DNA of 64,000 nucleotides from Planomicrobium okeanokoites (lineage in GTDB: Bacteria; Bacillota; Bacilli; Bacillales_A; Planococcaceae), in contig NZ_QQRS01000006.1 of the NCBI RefSeq assembly GCF_003428875.1, positions 62,001 through 126,000 on the forward strand, read 5' to 3'. Below are positions 34,961-41,768 of the stretch, piece after piece. How positions within the stretch are numbered: the first letter of the stretch is position 1; each line of letters begins with the position of its first letter. The notes below the pieces were generated by a model, which saw only the letters and a program-made list of their open reading frames with translations, did not search any database and was not told the DNA's origin. Both the position numbers and the translations under genes were made by a program.

Positions 34961-36697
34961 CTACACCTCCTCAATCTGCTGACGGAGGAATTGTTCGTTA
35001 TACCATCCATTTTTCTTCAGCAAATCTTCATGCGTTCCTTCTTCGATGACGACTCCGTCATCCAGGACAACTATCCAATCAGCATGCTGCACCGCCGACA
35101 AGCGGTGAGTGGTGATTATAGTTGTTTTTCCGGAACGTTCCTGTTGGATATTTTCGATGATCCGTGCTTCTGTCTTCGCATCCACAGCTGACAGCGAATC
35201 ATCAAGTATCAAAATTTCAGGATTTTTGATCAGCGCTCTCGCGATTGAAATCCGCTGTTTCTGGCCCCCTGATAATGCAACCCCTTTTTCCCCCACTAAT
35301 GTATCCAGGCCGTTTGGCAGCATTTCAAGATCTTTCGTGAAGTGGGAAAGGCGAATCGCTTCCGCAATGTCTTCTTCGGTCGCATCCGACTTACCGAACA
35401 GGATATTCGCCCGGATCGTTCTTGAAAACAGGACATGATCCTGTGGTACATATCCGATCCAGCCTCTCAGCTGATCTTTCGTCAGATCCTGAAGTTCGAT
35501 TCCATTCAGCAGGATCGAACCTTCACCTGCCGGATATTCCCGCATCAATTGTTTCACAAAGGTCGTTTTGCCGCTTCCCGTCTTGCCGACGATTCCAAGC
35601 GTCTGCCCGCTGTTCATCGACAAGTTGATTCCTTGCAGATTGATGGAGCTTGACTGCGGATAGGTGAAACTGAAATCACGGAAACCGATGTTTTCCGGTT
35701 TATCCGCATATGCCGGTTTCGCCGGATCGACAACATCCTCCTCGTAATCCAATGTTTCATTTACGCGGTCCAATGAAGCATTGCCCCGTTGCAGGATGTT
35801 GATCAATTCGCCGATAGCGAACATCGGCCAGACAATCATACCGAGGTATACATTGAATGCCACCAGGTCACCGAGAGTCATGACACCTTCCGCCACAAGA
35901 AATGCACCGTAGCCGAGGCCGATCATATAACTGATTGCTGTCAGCACTTTGGTTACTGGTGCAAACAGCGCATCAATCCTTTCGACCGCCATATTCTTTT
36001 CATAGACGTCATCCGTCATTTCAGCAAACTGCCGCTCTGAAGCACGTTCCTGCACGTAAGCGCGCACGACCCGGACTCCGCCGACTGACTCGAGAACACT
36101 GTCATTCATATCACCGAACGCATCTTGCGCCAATGTATAGCGTTCATGGATTTTGCGTCCGAGAATCTGCACGACGATCGCCAGGATCGGCAGCGGGATC
36201 AATGCCAATAAAGTCAGTTCCCACGACACCAGGATTCCCATCGCGACGATGATGGTCCCCATATACAGTGTAGAATCGACAAGGGTCAGTATCCCGAATC
36301 CGGCGGTTTCTGATATAGCCCGTAAATCATTTGTGGAACGTGCCATCAAATCGCCTGTCCGGTTCTTTTCAAAAAACGTCGGCGTCATTTTCAGGAAATG
36401 CCCCATCAGACTTGAACGGAGCTGGCGCTCGATTACATAAGCACCGCCAAACAATTGATATTGCCAGACAAAGTTGATCAGATAGGCAAGTATCATTGCA
36501 ACCGCCAATACGATAATGTATTGCCATAGAAGTTCTGCTGTCAGTTCATTCTGGGCAATCGAGTCGATTGCTACCCCGATCAGCCAAGGCGGTATGATTT
36601 CCAGCACATTGGCAATCAGCAATAAGCCGACTGCGATTGTGTAGCGGATCCAATTTTCTTTAAAAAACCATTTTAATTTCCATAAAACATCAAACAT
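34961..36697 (-). CDS. yheI: ABC multidrug exporter half-transporter YheI (BmrC-like)
   Basis: The 578-residue protein has six transmembrane helices and an ATPase domain. Walker A is GKTGSGKTT, signature LSGGQKQRIS and the H-loop TTHRLSA. The Walker B line is ILILDDSLSAVD, with Asp in place of the catalytic Glu, so it carries the degenerate ATP site of a heterodimeric exporter and YheH the consensus one. The start was moved to the ATG at 36697 (MFDVLWKLKW) because AAGGA lies seven bases upstream. A leader peptide, an intrinsic terminator and a second small ORF lie before it, as for bmrB-bmrCD in B. subtilis. Confidence 0.92.
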   Translation of the reverse strand: MFDVLWKLKWFFKENWIRYTIAVGLLLIANVLEIIPPWLIGVAIDSIAQNELTAELLWQYIIVLAVAMILAYLINFVWQYQLFGGAYVIERQLRSSLMGHFLKMTPTFFEKNRTGDLMARSTNDLRAISETAGFGILTLVDSTLYMGTIIVAMGILVSWELTLLALIPLPILAIVVQILGRKIHERYTLAQDAFGDMNDSVLESVGGVRVVRAYVQERASERQFAEMTDDVYEKNMAVERIDALFAPVTKVLTAISYMIGLGYGAFLVAEGVMTLGDLVAFNVYLGMIVWPMFAIGELINILQRGNASLDRVNETLDYEEDVVDPAKPAYADKPENIGFRDFSFTYPQSSSINLQGINLSMNSGQTLGIVGKTGSGKTTFVKQLMREYPAGEGSILLNGIELQDLTKDQLRGWIGYVPQDHVLFSRTIRANILFGKSDATEEDIAEAIRLSHFTKDLEMLPNGLDTLVGEKGVALSGGQKQRISIARALIKNPEILILDDSLSAVDAKTEARIIENIQQERSGKTTIITTHRLSAVQHADWIVVLDDGVVIEEGTHEDLLKKNGWYNEQFLRQQIEEV

Positions 36698-36728
36698 CTG
36701 CAATTCCTTCTTTCGTTTCCGATTTCAG

Positions 36729-36785
36729 CTAGTCTCCTTCAAGCGCTTCCTTCGTCATAATTTTTCTTTGTTGGATTTTTTCCAT
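36729..36785 (-). CDS. 18-residue small ORF just upstream of yheI
   Basis: The peptide MEKIQQRKIMTKEALEGD has a strong ribosome binding site (AAAGGAG, eight bases before the ATG) and ends 31 bases before the yheI start. It lies after the attenuator terminator, so it is only made in readthrough transcripts. It could help load ribosomes onto the yheIH message or be a second regulatory peptide. I do not recognise it and translation is inferred from the ribosome binding site alone. Confidence 0.5.
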   Translation of the reverse strand: MEKIQQRKIMTKEALEGD

Positions 36786-36877
36786 TTTTATATTCTCCTT
36801 TGTTTTTTATTTGGCAACTGTTCCCCAGTGCCTATTATTTAAACAGCAAATGCTGGTTAAAAACGTTTCGGAACCAT

Positions 36878-36912
36878 AAAAAAGCGCATGCCAATTTTTC
36901 TCGGCATGCGCT
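36878..36912 (-). terminator. Attenuator terminator in the yheIH leader
   Basis: On the minus strand AGCGCATGCC pairs with GGCATGCGCT (arms at 36903-36912 and 36883-36892), followed by TTTTTT, which lies between the leader peptide and yheI. A second stable hairpin (GGACAGGT/ACCTGTCC, 36936-36943 and 36922-36929, extendable with TCAGGA/TCCTGA) precedes it and may take part in switching. Its location inside the leader rather than after a gene marks it as an attenuator. Confidence 0.8.
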
Positions 36913-36968
36913 CAGGAAAATGGACAGGTGCTCAGACCTGTCCTGAAACTTCTAGTCACGAAATAAAT

Positions 36969-37040
36969 TCAAAGACAAAAAACAGGATGGCCTGACATAG
37001 ATATGAAATTGGACTCAGTGTTTACAAATACTTTTTTCAT
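36969..37040 (-). CDS. Leader peptide of the yheIH attenuator (BmrB-like role)
   Basis: A 23-residue ORF starting MKKVFVNTESNFISM and ending GHPVFCL, with GGAGG eight bases before its ATG. It lies between the promoter and the attenuator hairpins of yheIH. In B. subtilis bmrCD (yheIH) is controlled by translation of the leader peptide BmrB and transcription attenuation, induced by antibiotics that stall ribosomes. The architecture here is the same, although I see no clear sequence kinship with BmrB. The peptide is probably cis-acting only. Confidence 0.7.
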   Translation of the reverse strand: MKKVFVNTESNFISMSGHPVFCL

Positions 37041-37076
37041 CGTCAAAACCTCCATTCCTTCAAATTTGATAGTTCA

Positions 37077-37106
37077 AGCCTACCACTGCCTTTTTTGAAT
37101 TGTCAA
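37077..37106 (-). promoter_or_regulatory. SigA-type promoter of the yheIH leader
   Basis: On the minus strand a perfect TTGACA (37101-37106) is followed after 18 bases by TAGGCT (37077-37082), a poor -10. It lies about 40 bases before the leader peptide start. The strong -35 with weak -10 suggests a constitutive start whose output is governed by the attenuator. Confidence 0.55.
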
Positions 37107-37139
37107 CATTATTTTTAAAAAATAGAATATTCATTATCT

Positions 37140-37275
37140 ATATTAGTTGAATTAATGATTTTTAATAATCATTGTTCTGCAATACAGCTGGGCTTTCCAA
37201 ACCCATGCTCCTGCATCGCTTCGCTGGCTTCGTCGCAAAGACTTGCCCTCGCAAGCTTCGGTCAAGGCTTGGCAA
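37140..37275. repeat. Truncated type B end with type C module (copy in reverse orientation)
   Basis: The left part, read as its reverse complement, matches the right end of repeat B copy 1 over about 50 bases (AGCTGTATTGC, then GATTATTAAAAATCATTAA, then CAACTAATATAG). The right part (37206-37268) is a type C module with GCTCCTGCATCGCTTCGCTG and TTCGTCGCAAAGACTTGC. The second B end is missing. The element lies between the yheIH promoter and the universal stress gene, and nothing in it looks coding. Confidence 0.65.
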
Positions 37276-37345
37276 ACGAATGTTTTCATTGTCAGCCAGG
37301 AGGGTACTTTCATAGTAAGAGTAAAACTTAGCGGGGTGAAAGCAT

Positions 37346-37867
37346 ATGTATAAAAAATTGGCGGTAGCATACGATGGTTCGGATGGCAGCAAAATGGCCT
37401 TTGACAAAGCATTGGAACTGAAACAGGATTTTCCTGATCTTCAATTATCGATCATCTATGTCAATGAAGAAACTGAGGAAGGCATCGGTTTCATGAGTGC
37501 GGGAGATGCTTCGGCACCTGTCACATCCTCGAATGTCGACAGCACCTATGCCCAGTTCATGCCTTACGGAATTGGTGAGAATGGCGGCAGCCGTGTACCA
37601 AGAGACCCTATGGAGCGGCCATCCGAATTTTCCAAGCATATGCATAATTCGATTCAGCAGCAATTGGATGAGAAAAACATAGAAGCAAATGTTCTGGCTT
37701 TGGAAGGAAACGCTTCTAAGACCATCCCTGCCTTCATTGATGAACAAAAAATCGATTTGCTGGTTGTGGGCAACAGCGGAAAATCAGGTATGCAAAAGTT
37801 CTTCGTAGGATCGGTCAGCAAGAAGTTATTGAAAGAAGCATCCTGTTCAGTTCTTGTAGTTAAATAA
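37346..37867 (+). CDS. Universal stress protein (UspA family)
   Basis: The 173-residue cytoplasmic protein has the Usp fold: MYKKLAVAYDGSDGSKMAFDKAL at the N-terminus with the conserved Asp, and the C-terminal nucleotide-binding motif VVGNSGKSGMQKFFVGSVSKKLLKEASCSVLVVK, a version of G-2x-G-9x-G(S/T). ATP binding is therefore likely. A long insertion (about 45-95, rich in Gly, Pro and Ser) between the second strand and helix makes it somewhat longer than the typical 140-150 residues. It follows a repeat, and a GGGGTG ribosome binding site precedes the ATG. Confidence 0.88.
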   Translation: MYKKLAVAYDGSDGSKMAFDKALELKQDFPDLQLSIIYVNEETEEGIGFMSAGDASAPVTSSNVDSTYAQFMPYGIGENGGSRVPRDPMERPSEFSKHMHNSIQQQLDEKNIEANVLALEGNASKTIPAFIDEQKIDLLVVGNSGKSGMQKFFVGSVSKKLLKEASCSVLVVK

Positions 37868-38034
37868 TGGTTGATGAACACTTGGGTCGCCGAATTATGG
37901 GGCTTTATAGATTTTTGACCCACATGATATTTTCGTGCTATTTCTGTCACAAATATATTAGTTTACTTCAAACCGAAATGGGTAAACATTACTAAGTATA
38001 GAAAACTCGAAACAAAGGAAGAAGGAGAACAGCC

Positions 38035-38469
38035 ATGTCTAAGCAAACTGTCTACTTTCTGTCTTCACACCAGCACCGTGGACTGATGGCTGAGATATGG
38101 GCAAATCGCCTCGGACTTCCTGATTGGGAAATTCGGAGCGCCGCTTGGAGTCAGCCTTCAATCAGCGAGACTCCAATGGAAATCATGAAGGAAATCATTC
38201 TCGATCTGCCAGAGGTTGAACCGAGATCCTATAATCACGATGAAGTCAGCGGAGCGGATTTGATAATCGCGATGCATGACGGTGAGTTGGAACAAGATGA
38301 TATACCTGCAGATTTGCCCGCTCAAAAATTGCTGCGATGGGATATCCGCAATCCCGAACTGCGGTCATTGGATGAAACAGAACAATGGGCTCTGTATCAG
38401 GAAATATGTGATGAAATCGCCATGAACATAAAAAATATGGAAAATTATTTCCGTTCAGACTATATGTAA
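38035..38469 (+). CDS. ArsC/low-molecular-weight phosphatase-like protein lacking the catalytic cysteine
   Basis: The protein has 144 residues. The N-terminus TVYFLSSHQHRGLMAEIWANR aligns with the thioredoxin-coupled arsenate reductase / low-Mr tyrosine phosphatase start (YFLCTGNSCRSQMAE), but the P-loop is one residue shorter and the nucleophile Cys is Ser or Leu. The downstream ADLIIAMHDGE matches the family strand ending in D-H/N, and WDIRNP matches the ArsC WDLPDP motif. Only one cysteine (in EICDE) exists, so neither arsenate reduction nor phosphatase chemistry is likely. It looks like a pseudoenzyme that may still bind an anion or a partner. It stands alone with a good AAGGAGAA ribosome binding site. 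Confidence 0.75.
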   Translation: MSKQTVYFLSSHQHRGLMAEIWANRLGLPDWEIRSAAWSQPSISETPMEIMKEIILDLPEVEPRSYNHDEVSGADLIIAMHDGELEQDDIPADLPAQKLLRWDIRNPELRSLDETEQWALYQEICDEIAMNIKNMENYFRSDYM

Positions 38470-38504
38470 AAACCTTCACCCGATAATCAGGTGAAGGTTT
38501 ATTT
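38468..38504. terminator. Bidirectional terminator between the ArsC-like gene and kynB
   Basis: AACCTTCACC (38471-38480) pairs with GGTGAAGGTT (38490-38499) between convergent genes, with flanking A and T runs. Confidence 0.88.
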
Positions 38505-38505
38505 T

Positions 38506-39129
38506 TTATTTATAGAGAACTGCTCGCACCGGACTTCCTTCAGCGCCTTTGATCTTCAACGGCAATGCCGCTAACTGATAGACGCCTGCATCGATATTAT
38601 CCAGCACGATCCCTTCAAGAATATATCTTTCATTTATATTCATAGCCTGGTGCATCGGTAACTCTTTACTGGTTTCCTGATCGACAGATGGCACGTCAAC
38701 GCCAAGCAGACGAATTCCTTTTTCCTTCATCCAACCGGCAATCGATTCATCGAATACTGGCCAAGATTCTGGAAAATTCGTGCGGTCTACCCACCTGCAC
38801 GATTTCAATAAAACAGTCGTCACCCCTTCAGCAGGTTGAGGCAGATCGTTGCTGCTGATCTCCTTCAATCCCTGCACATCAATGACCTGTGCTGTGCTTA
38901 AGTATATCTCAAGCGGCATCTCCTCTATCGTCAAACCATTGTCATCATAATGGAACGGGGCGTCGATATGAGTGCCCATATGTGTGCTCGTTTTGAATTG
39001 TCCGACATTGACAGAACCGCTCTGCTCTTTGGTAACTGACAGCGAATACTCGAACGGTCGGTCTCCCGGCCATTCCGGGGTTTTTGTATTCAGTTCCATG
39101 GAAATATCAAAAATCTCTTTTGTTTTCAT
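38506..39129 (-). CDS. kynB: Arylformamidase (kynurenine formamidase)
   Basis: The enzyme hydrolyses N-formylkynurenine to kynurenine and formate. The 207-residue protein belongs to the metal-dependent cyclase family with the signature HMGTHIDAPFHY, and DISMELNTKTPEWPGD at the N-terminus, both as in bacterial KynB. Its ATG immediately follows the kynU stop codon, so the pair is translationally coupled. Its partners are kynureninase next door and presumably a tryptophan 2,3-dioxygenase elsewhere. No signal peptide. Confidence 0.9.
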   Translation of the reverse strand: MKTKEIFDISMELNTKTPEWPGDRPFEYSLSVTKEQSGSVNVGQFKTSTHMGTHIDAPFHYDDNGLTIEEMPLEIYLSTAQVIDVQGLKEISSNDLPQPAEGVTTVLLKSCRWVDRTNFPESWPVFDESIAGWMKEKGIRLLGVDVPSVDQETSKELPMHQAMNINERYILEGIVLDNIDAGVYQLAALPLKIKGAEGSPVRAVLYK

Positions 39130-40383
39130 TTACGCCACCACATTTCTTTCATTGCTGTAATTCTTATAGAGTTCTTCAGCCATGATTTTTTTCAGGATCA
39201 TTACGGTGCGTTCAACATCTTCAAACGACGTATATAACGCGACAGGCGCCAGTCGAATAATATTCGGAGCACGAAAATCCGGCACGACGCCTTCATCTTT
39301 CAGCGCTTTGCAGATTCTGGCAGCTTCAGGATGCGACAGCGCAATATGCCCACCGCGTTCATCATCCGGCCGCGGTGTTACTTCATCAAGTTCCGGGACA
39401 TTCACAGCAAGCCGGTCACGAAGCAAGGAAGTCAGTTGAAGAGACTTATCACGTACAAGGGCAATGTCGGCTTCTTCAAAGATTTCAATGCTGCCAAGCA
39501 GTGGCGCCATACTGAAAATATTCGGCGTACCGATCTGATAGGCCCCTGCACCTTCCGCTTTGCTGAATTGGTGATCCATGTCGAATTGCTTTGTTTTGTC
39601 TGAGCCGAACCATCCTGCGTTGCCAGGCAATAGATGATGGTGCCGCTCGTGAATATAAAGTCCACCTGTTCCGCCAGGACCTGAATTCATATACTTATAA
39701 TGGCACCAGACCGCAAAATCCACATCATCTTCATGAAGCTCATGCGGCAAAGCTCCAATGGAGTGCGCTAAATCGAAGCCAACCAGAATCCCTTTTTCGT
39801 GTGCCGCTTCTGTTATTTGCTTGATCGCCAATAATTGGCCGCTGCGGTAAAGCACAGAAGGCAGCAGCACAATGGCAACATCCTCTGTAAGTTGTTCCAT
39901 TATATCTTCCAGTTCCAATGTATAACCGTTTCGGCTTCTGACCTTTCTCATGTATTGTTCGGGGTCAAGGCCGCGTAAACGAAGATGGCTTTCCACTGCA
40001 TAAATATCAGATGGAAAATTCAGTTCGTCGACAAGAATAACCGCTCTTTCTGCTGTCGGTAGAAAAAGAGTCGATAACATCTGGTGGATATTCGAGGTGA
40101 TGGAACCTGTCACCATCACTTCATTCGCTTTCGCACCCACAAAAGGAGCAATGCGGGAACTCATATCCTCCGCCAGTGTAAACCACGGGTTATCTCCTTC
40201 GGTCCATCCATCGATCCCGAAACTTTTCCAGCTGTCCATCAAACTCAGCAATTTTGCTTCTGCCCGTTTCGACATCAAGCCGAGTGAATTTCCGTCCATA
40301 TAGATTTGTCCGTCTTCCATATAAAATTCATCTTTGAAATTTTTCAGCAAATCCTGCTCATCCAATTGTTTGACGGTCACCAT
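39130..40383 (-). CDS. kynU: Kynureninase
   Basis: A PLP enzyme that cleaves kynurenine to anthranilate and alanine. From MVTVKQLDEQ the protein has 417 residues. PLP-binding segments are FDLAHSIGALPHELHEDDVDFAVWCHYKYMNSGPGG, with the Schiff-base lysine in HYKYMNSGPGG. YMDGNSLG near the N-terminus is also typical. The start was chosen from AAAGGAAG placed six bases before the ATG at 40383. The gene lies 17 bases after the chrA stop, so it appears co-transcribed with chrA, an unusual neighbour. The product is soluble and cytoplasmic. Confidence 0.93.
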   Translation of the reverse strand: MVTVKQLDEQDLLKNFKDEFYMEDGQIYMDGNSLGLMSKRAEAKLLSLMDSWKSFGIDGWTEGDNPWFTLAEDMSSRIAPFVGAKANEVMVTGSITSNIHQMLSTLFLPTAERAVILVDELNFPSDIYAVESHLRLRGLDPEQYMRKVRSRNGYTLELEDIMEQLTEDVAIVLLPSVLYRSGQLLAIKQITEAAHEKGILVGFDLAHSIGALPHELHEDDVDFAVWCHYKYMNSGPGGTGGLYIHERHHHLLPGNAGWFGSDKTKQFDMDHQFSKAEGAGAYQIGTPNIFSMAPLLGSIEIFEEADIALVRDKSLQLTSLLRDRLAVNVPELDEVTPRPDDERGGHIALSHPEAARICKALKDEGVVPDFRAPNIIRLAPVALYTSFEDVERTVMILKKIMAEELYKNYSNERNVVA

Positions 40384-40400
40384 TGTCATCTTCCTTTCAT

Positions 40401-41570
40401 CTATAGGAATGCATACATTGCCGCACCTAAAATAGCCGTTATCAAAACAACGATCCAAGGGGCGAGTTTAAAATAGACTAACATGGCAAATGCAATTACC
40501 GCAACGGCAAAGTCAGCCGGACCATTGATCGCTGAAGTGAATACAGGATCATAAAGTGCCGCAAGCAGGATCCCCACAACTGCCGCATTCACACCTTTCA
40601 ATGCGGCCTGGACTCCAGATTTCGTCCGGATAATGCTCCAAAACGGCAGTGTCCCGATAACCAGTAGGAATGAAGGAAGAAACATCGCGAAAACCGCTAC
40701 CACGACGCCCCATCCACTTCCCATCAATTGACCGAGATAAGCTGAAAGAGTAAATAGAGGGCCCGGAACCGCTTGGGCAGCACCGTACCCCGCAATAAAC
40801 GTATCTGCGTCCATGAACCCAGGGACTACTTCCCGTTCAAGCATCGGCAGGACAACATGCCCGCCTCCGAAAACAATCGATCCGACACGGTAAAAGATAT
40901 CAAAAATCGCATAGTAACCGGACTCGATGACTGGACGCAGCAATGGCAATCCAATCAGCAATCCAGCGAAGATCGTCCATGCTGCAATACCCGTCTTTTT
41001 ACCGAAACTGAGTACCAGCTTCACTGCCTCGGGTGCTTGATCATTTTTGTATATCAAAAAGCCGATTATCCCGGCAATAATGATGACACCAATTTGTGCC
41101 CAGGCTGTCGGCACCAATAAAATGGCGGCTGCTGATAAAACCGCTATAGCCACTCGCTGACGATCCGGAACCAATGATTTCCCCATACCGAGCAAAGCGT
41201 GTGCAACAACCGCAACCGCTACAATTTTTAATCCCTGTATCCAGCCTGTATCAAATGCGGCTCCTGAAATGAACATTGCAAACAAAGCAAGAATCAGCAC
41301 AGACGGCATAGTAAAGCCGAACCATGAGATGAACCCTCCAAGAATTCCGCCTCTCAGCATCCCCACGGATATGCCCACCTGCGAACTGGCGGGTCCCGGT
41401 AGAAATTGGCATAATGCGACGATATCCGCATACGCTTTATCGTCCAGCCATTTCCGTTTTTCTACGTATTCATCCCTGAAATAACCAAGATGGGCAGTCG
41501 GTCCGCCAAATGAGGTTAGCCCTAGTTTTGTCGAAGCTTTCAAAATTTCCAAATACTTATTCTGTGCCAT
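40401..41570 (-). CDS. chrA: Chromate transporter (CHR family, two-domain)
   Basis: This 389-residue membrane protein has about 10-12 hydrophobic segments and two CHR domains. The first shows GLTSFGGPTAHLGYFRDEYVEK...FLPGPASSQVG and the second VGSIVFGGGHVVLPMLEREVV...QAVPGPLFTLSAYLG, the duplicated signature of long-chain ChrA. The family effluxes chromate by proton or sulfate-linked transport. It is the first gene of a chrA-kynU-kynB transcript, which makes a role other than chromate efflux conceivable. A 14-bp perfect palindrome lies about 60 bases upstream. Confidence 0.9.
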   Translation of the reverse strand: MAQNKYLEILKASTKLGLTSFGGPTAHLGYFRDEYVEKRKWLDDKAYADIVALCQFLPGPASSQVGISVGMLRGGILGGFISWFGFTMPSVLILALFAMFISGAAFDTGWIQGLKIVAVAVVAHALLGMGKSLVPDRQRVAIAVLSAAAILLVPTAWAQIGVIIIAGIIGFLIYKNDQAPEAVKLVLSFGKKTGIAAWTIFAGLLIGLPLLRPVIESGYYAIFDIFYRVGSIVFGGGHVVLPMLEREVVPGFMDADTFIAGYGAAQAVPGPLFTLSAYLGQLMGSGWGVVVAVFAMFLPSFLLVIGTLPFWSIIRTKSGVQAALKGVNAAVVGILLAALYDPVFTSAINGPADFAVAVIAFAMLVYFKLAPWIVVLITAILGAAMYAFL

Positions 41571-41631
41571 TCGAGCCTCTCCTTTTTTATCCTGTTGCTT
41601 TAAGCATAACTGATTGCTTATATGAATTAAA

Positions 41632-41645
41632 TTACAAGCTTGTAA
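41632..41645. promoter_or_regulatory. Palindromic operator candidate upstream of chrA
   Basis: TTACAAGCTTGTAA is a perfect 14-bp palindrome in the divergent region between chrA and the CNNM/CorC gene. A second dyad, TAAGCA (41601-41606) / TGCTTA (41615-41620), lies nearer to chrA. Either could bind a repressor of the chrA-kynUB operon. No regulator gene is adjacent. Confidence 0.4.
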
Positions 41646-41728
41646 ATTTTATTGACGGAATTATTTGTTTTTTTATTTTTCTTCCCGTATCATTGAATTA
41701 ATTTATATTTCTCCGCGGGAGGTGCAAA

Positions 41729-41761
41729 CTTTGTTCCACTCCTGATTTGACTGGAACAAAG
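41729..41761 (+). promoter_or_regulatory. mRNA hairpin covering the ribosome binding site of the CNNM/CorC gene
   Basis: CTTTGTTCCA (41729-41738) and TGGAACAAAG (41752-41761) are perfectly complementary; the 3' arm overlaps the AAAGGA ribosome binding site of the gene that starts at 41769. A well-placed GGGAGGTG and a TTG open a 4-codon ORF (41730-41744) within the 5' arm. This could regulate translation initiation. There is no T run, so it is not a terminator. Confidence 0.45.
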
Positions 41762-41768
41762 GACTTAT

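Noticed and set aside
36729-36785. Second 18-codon ORF before yheI as the real leader peptide
   Set aside because: It lies downstream of the attenuator terminator, so it cannot control that terminator; kept as a low-confidence ORF only.
37868-38034. GGGTC...GACCC pairing after the universal stress gene as a terminator
   Set aside because: The loop is over 30 bases and no T run follows; too weak to annotate.
38035-38469. Annotation as functional arsenate reductase ArsC
   Set aside because: Catalytic and resolving cysteines are absent.
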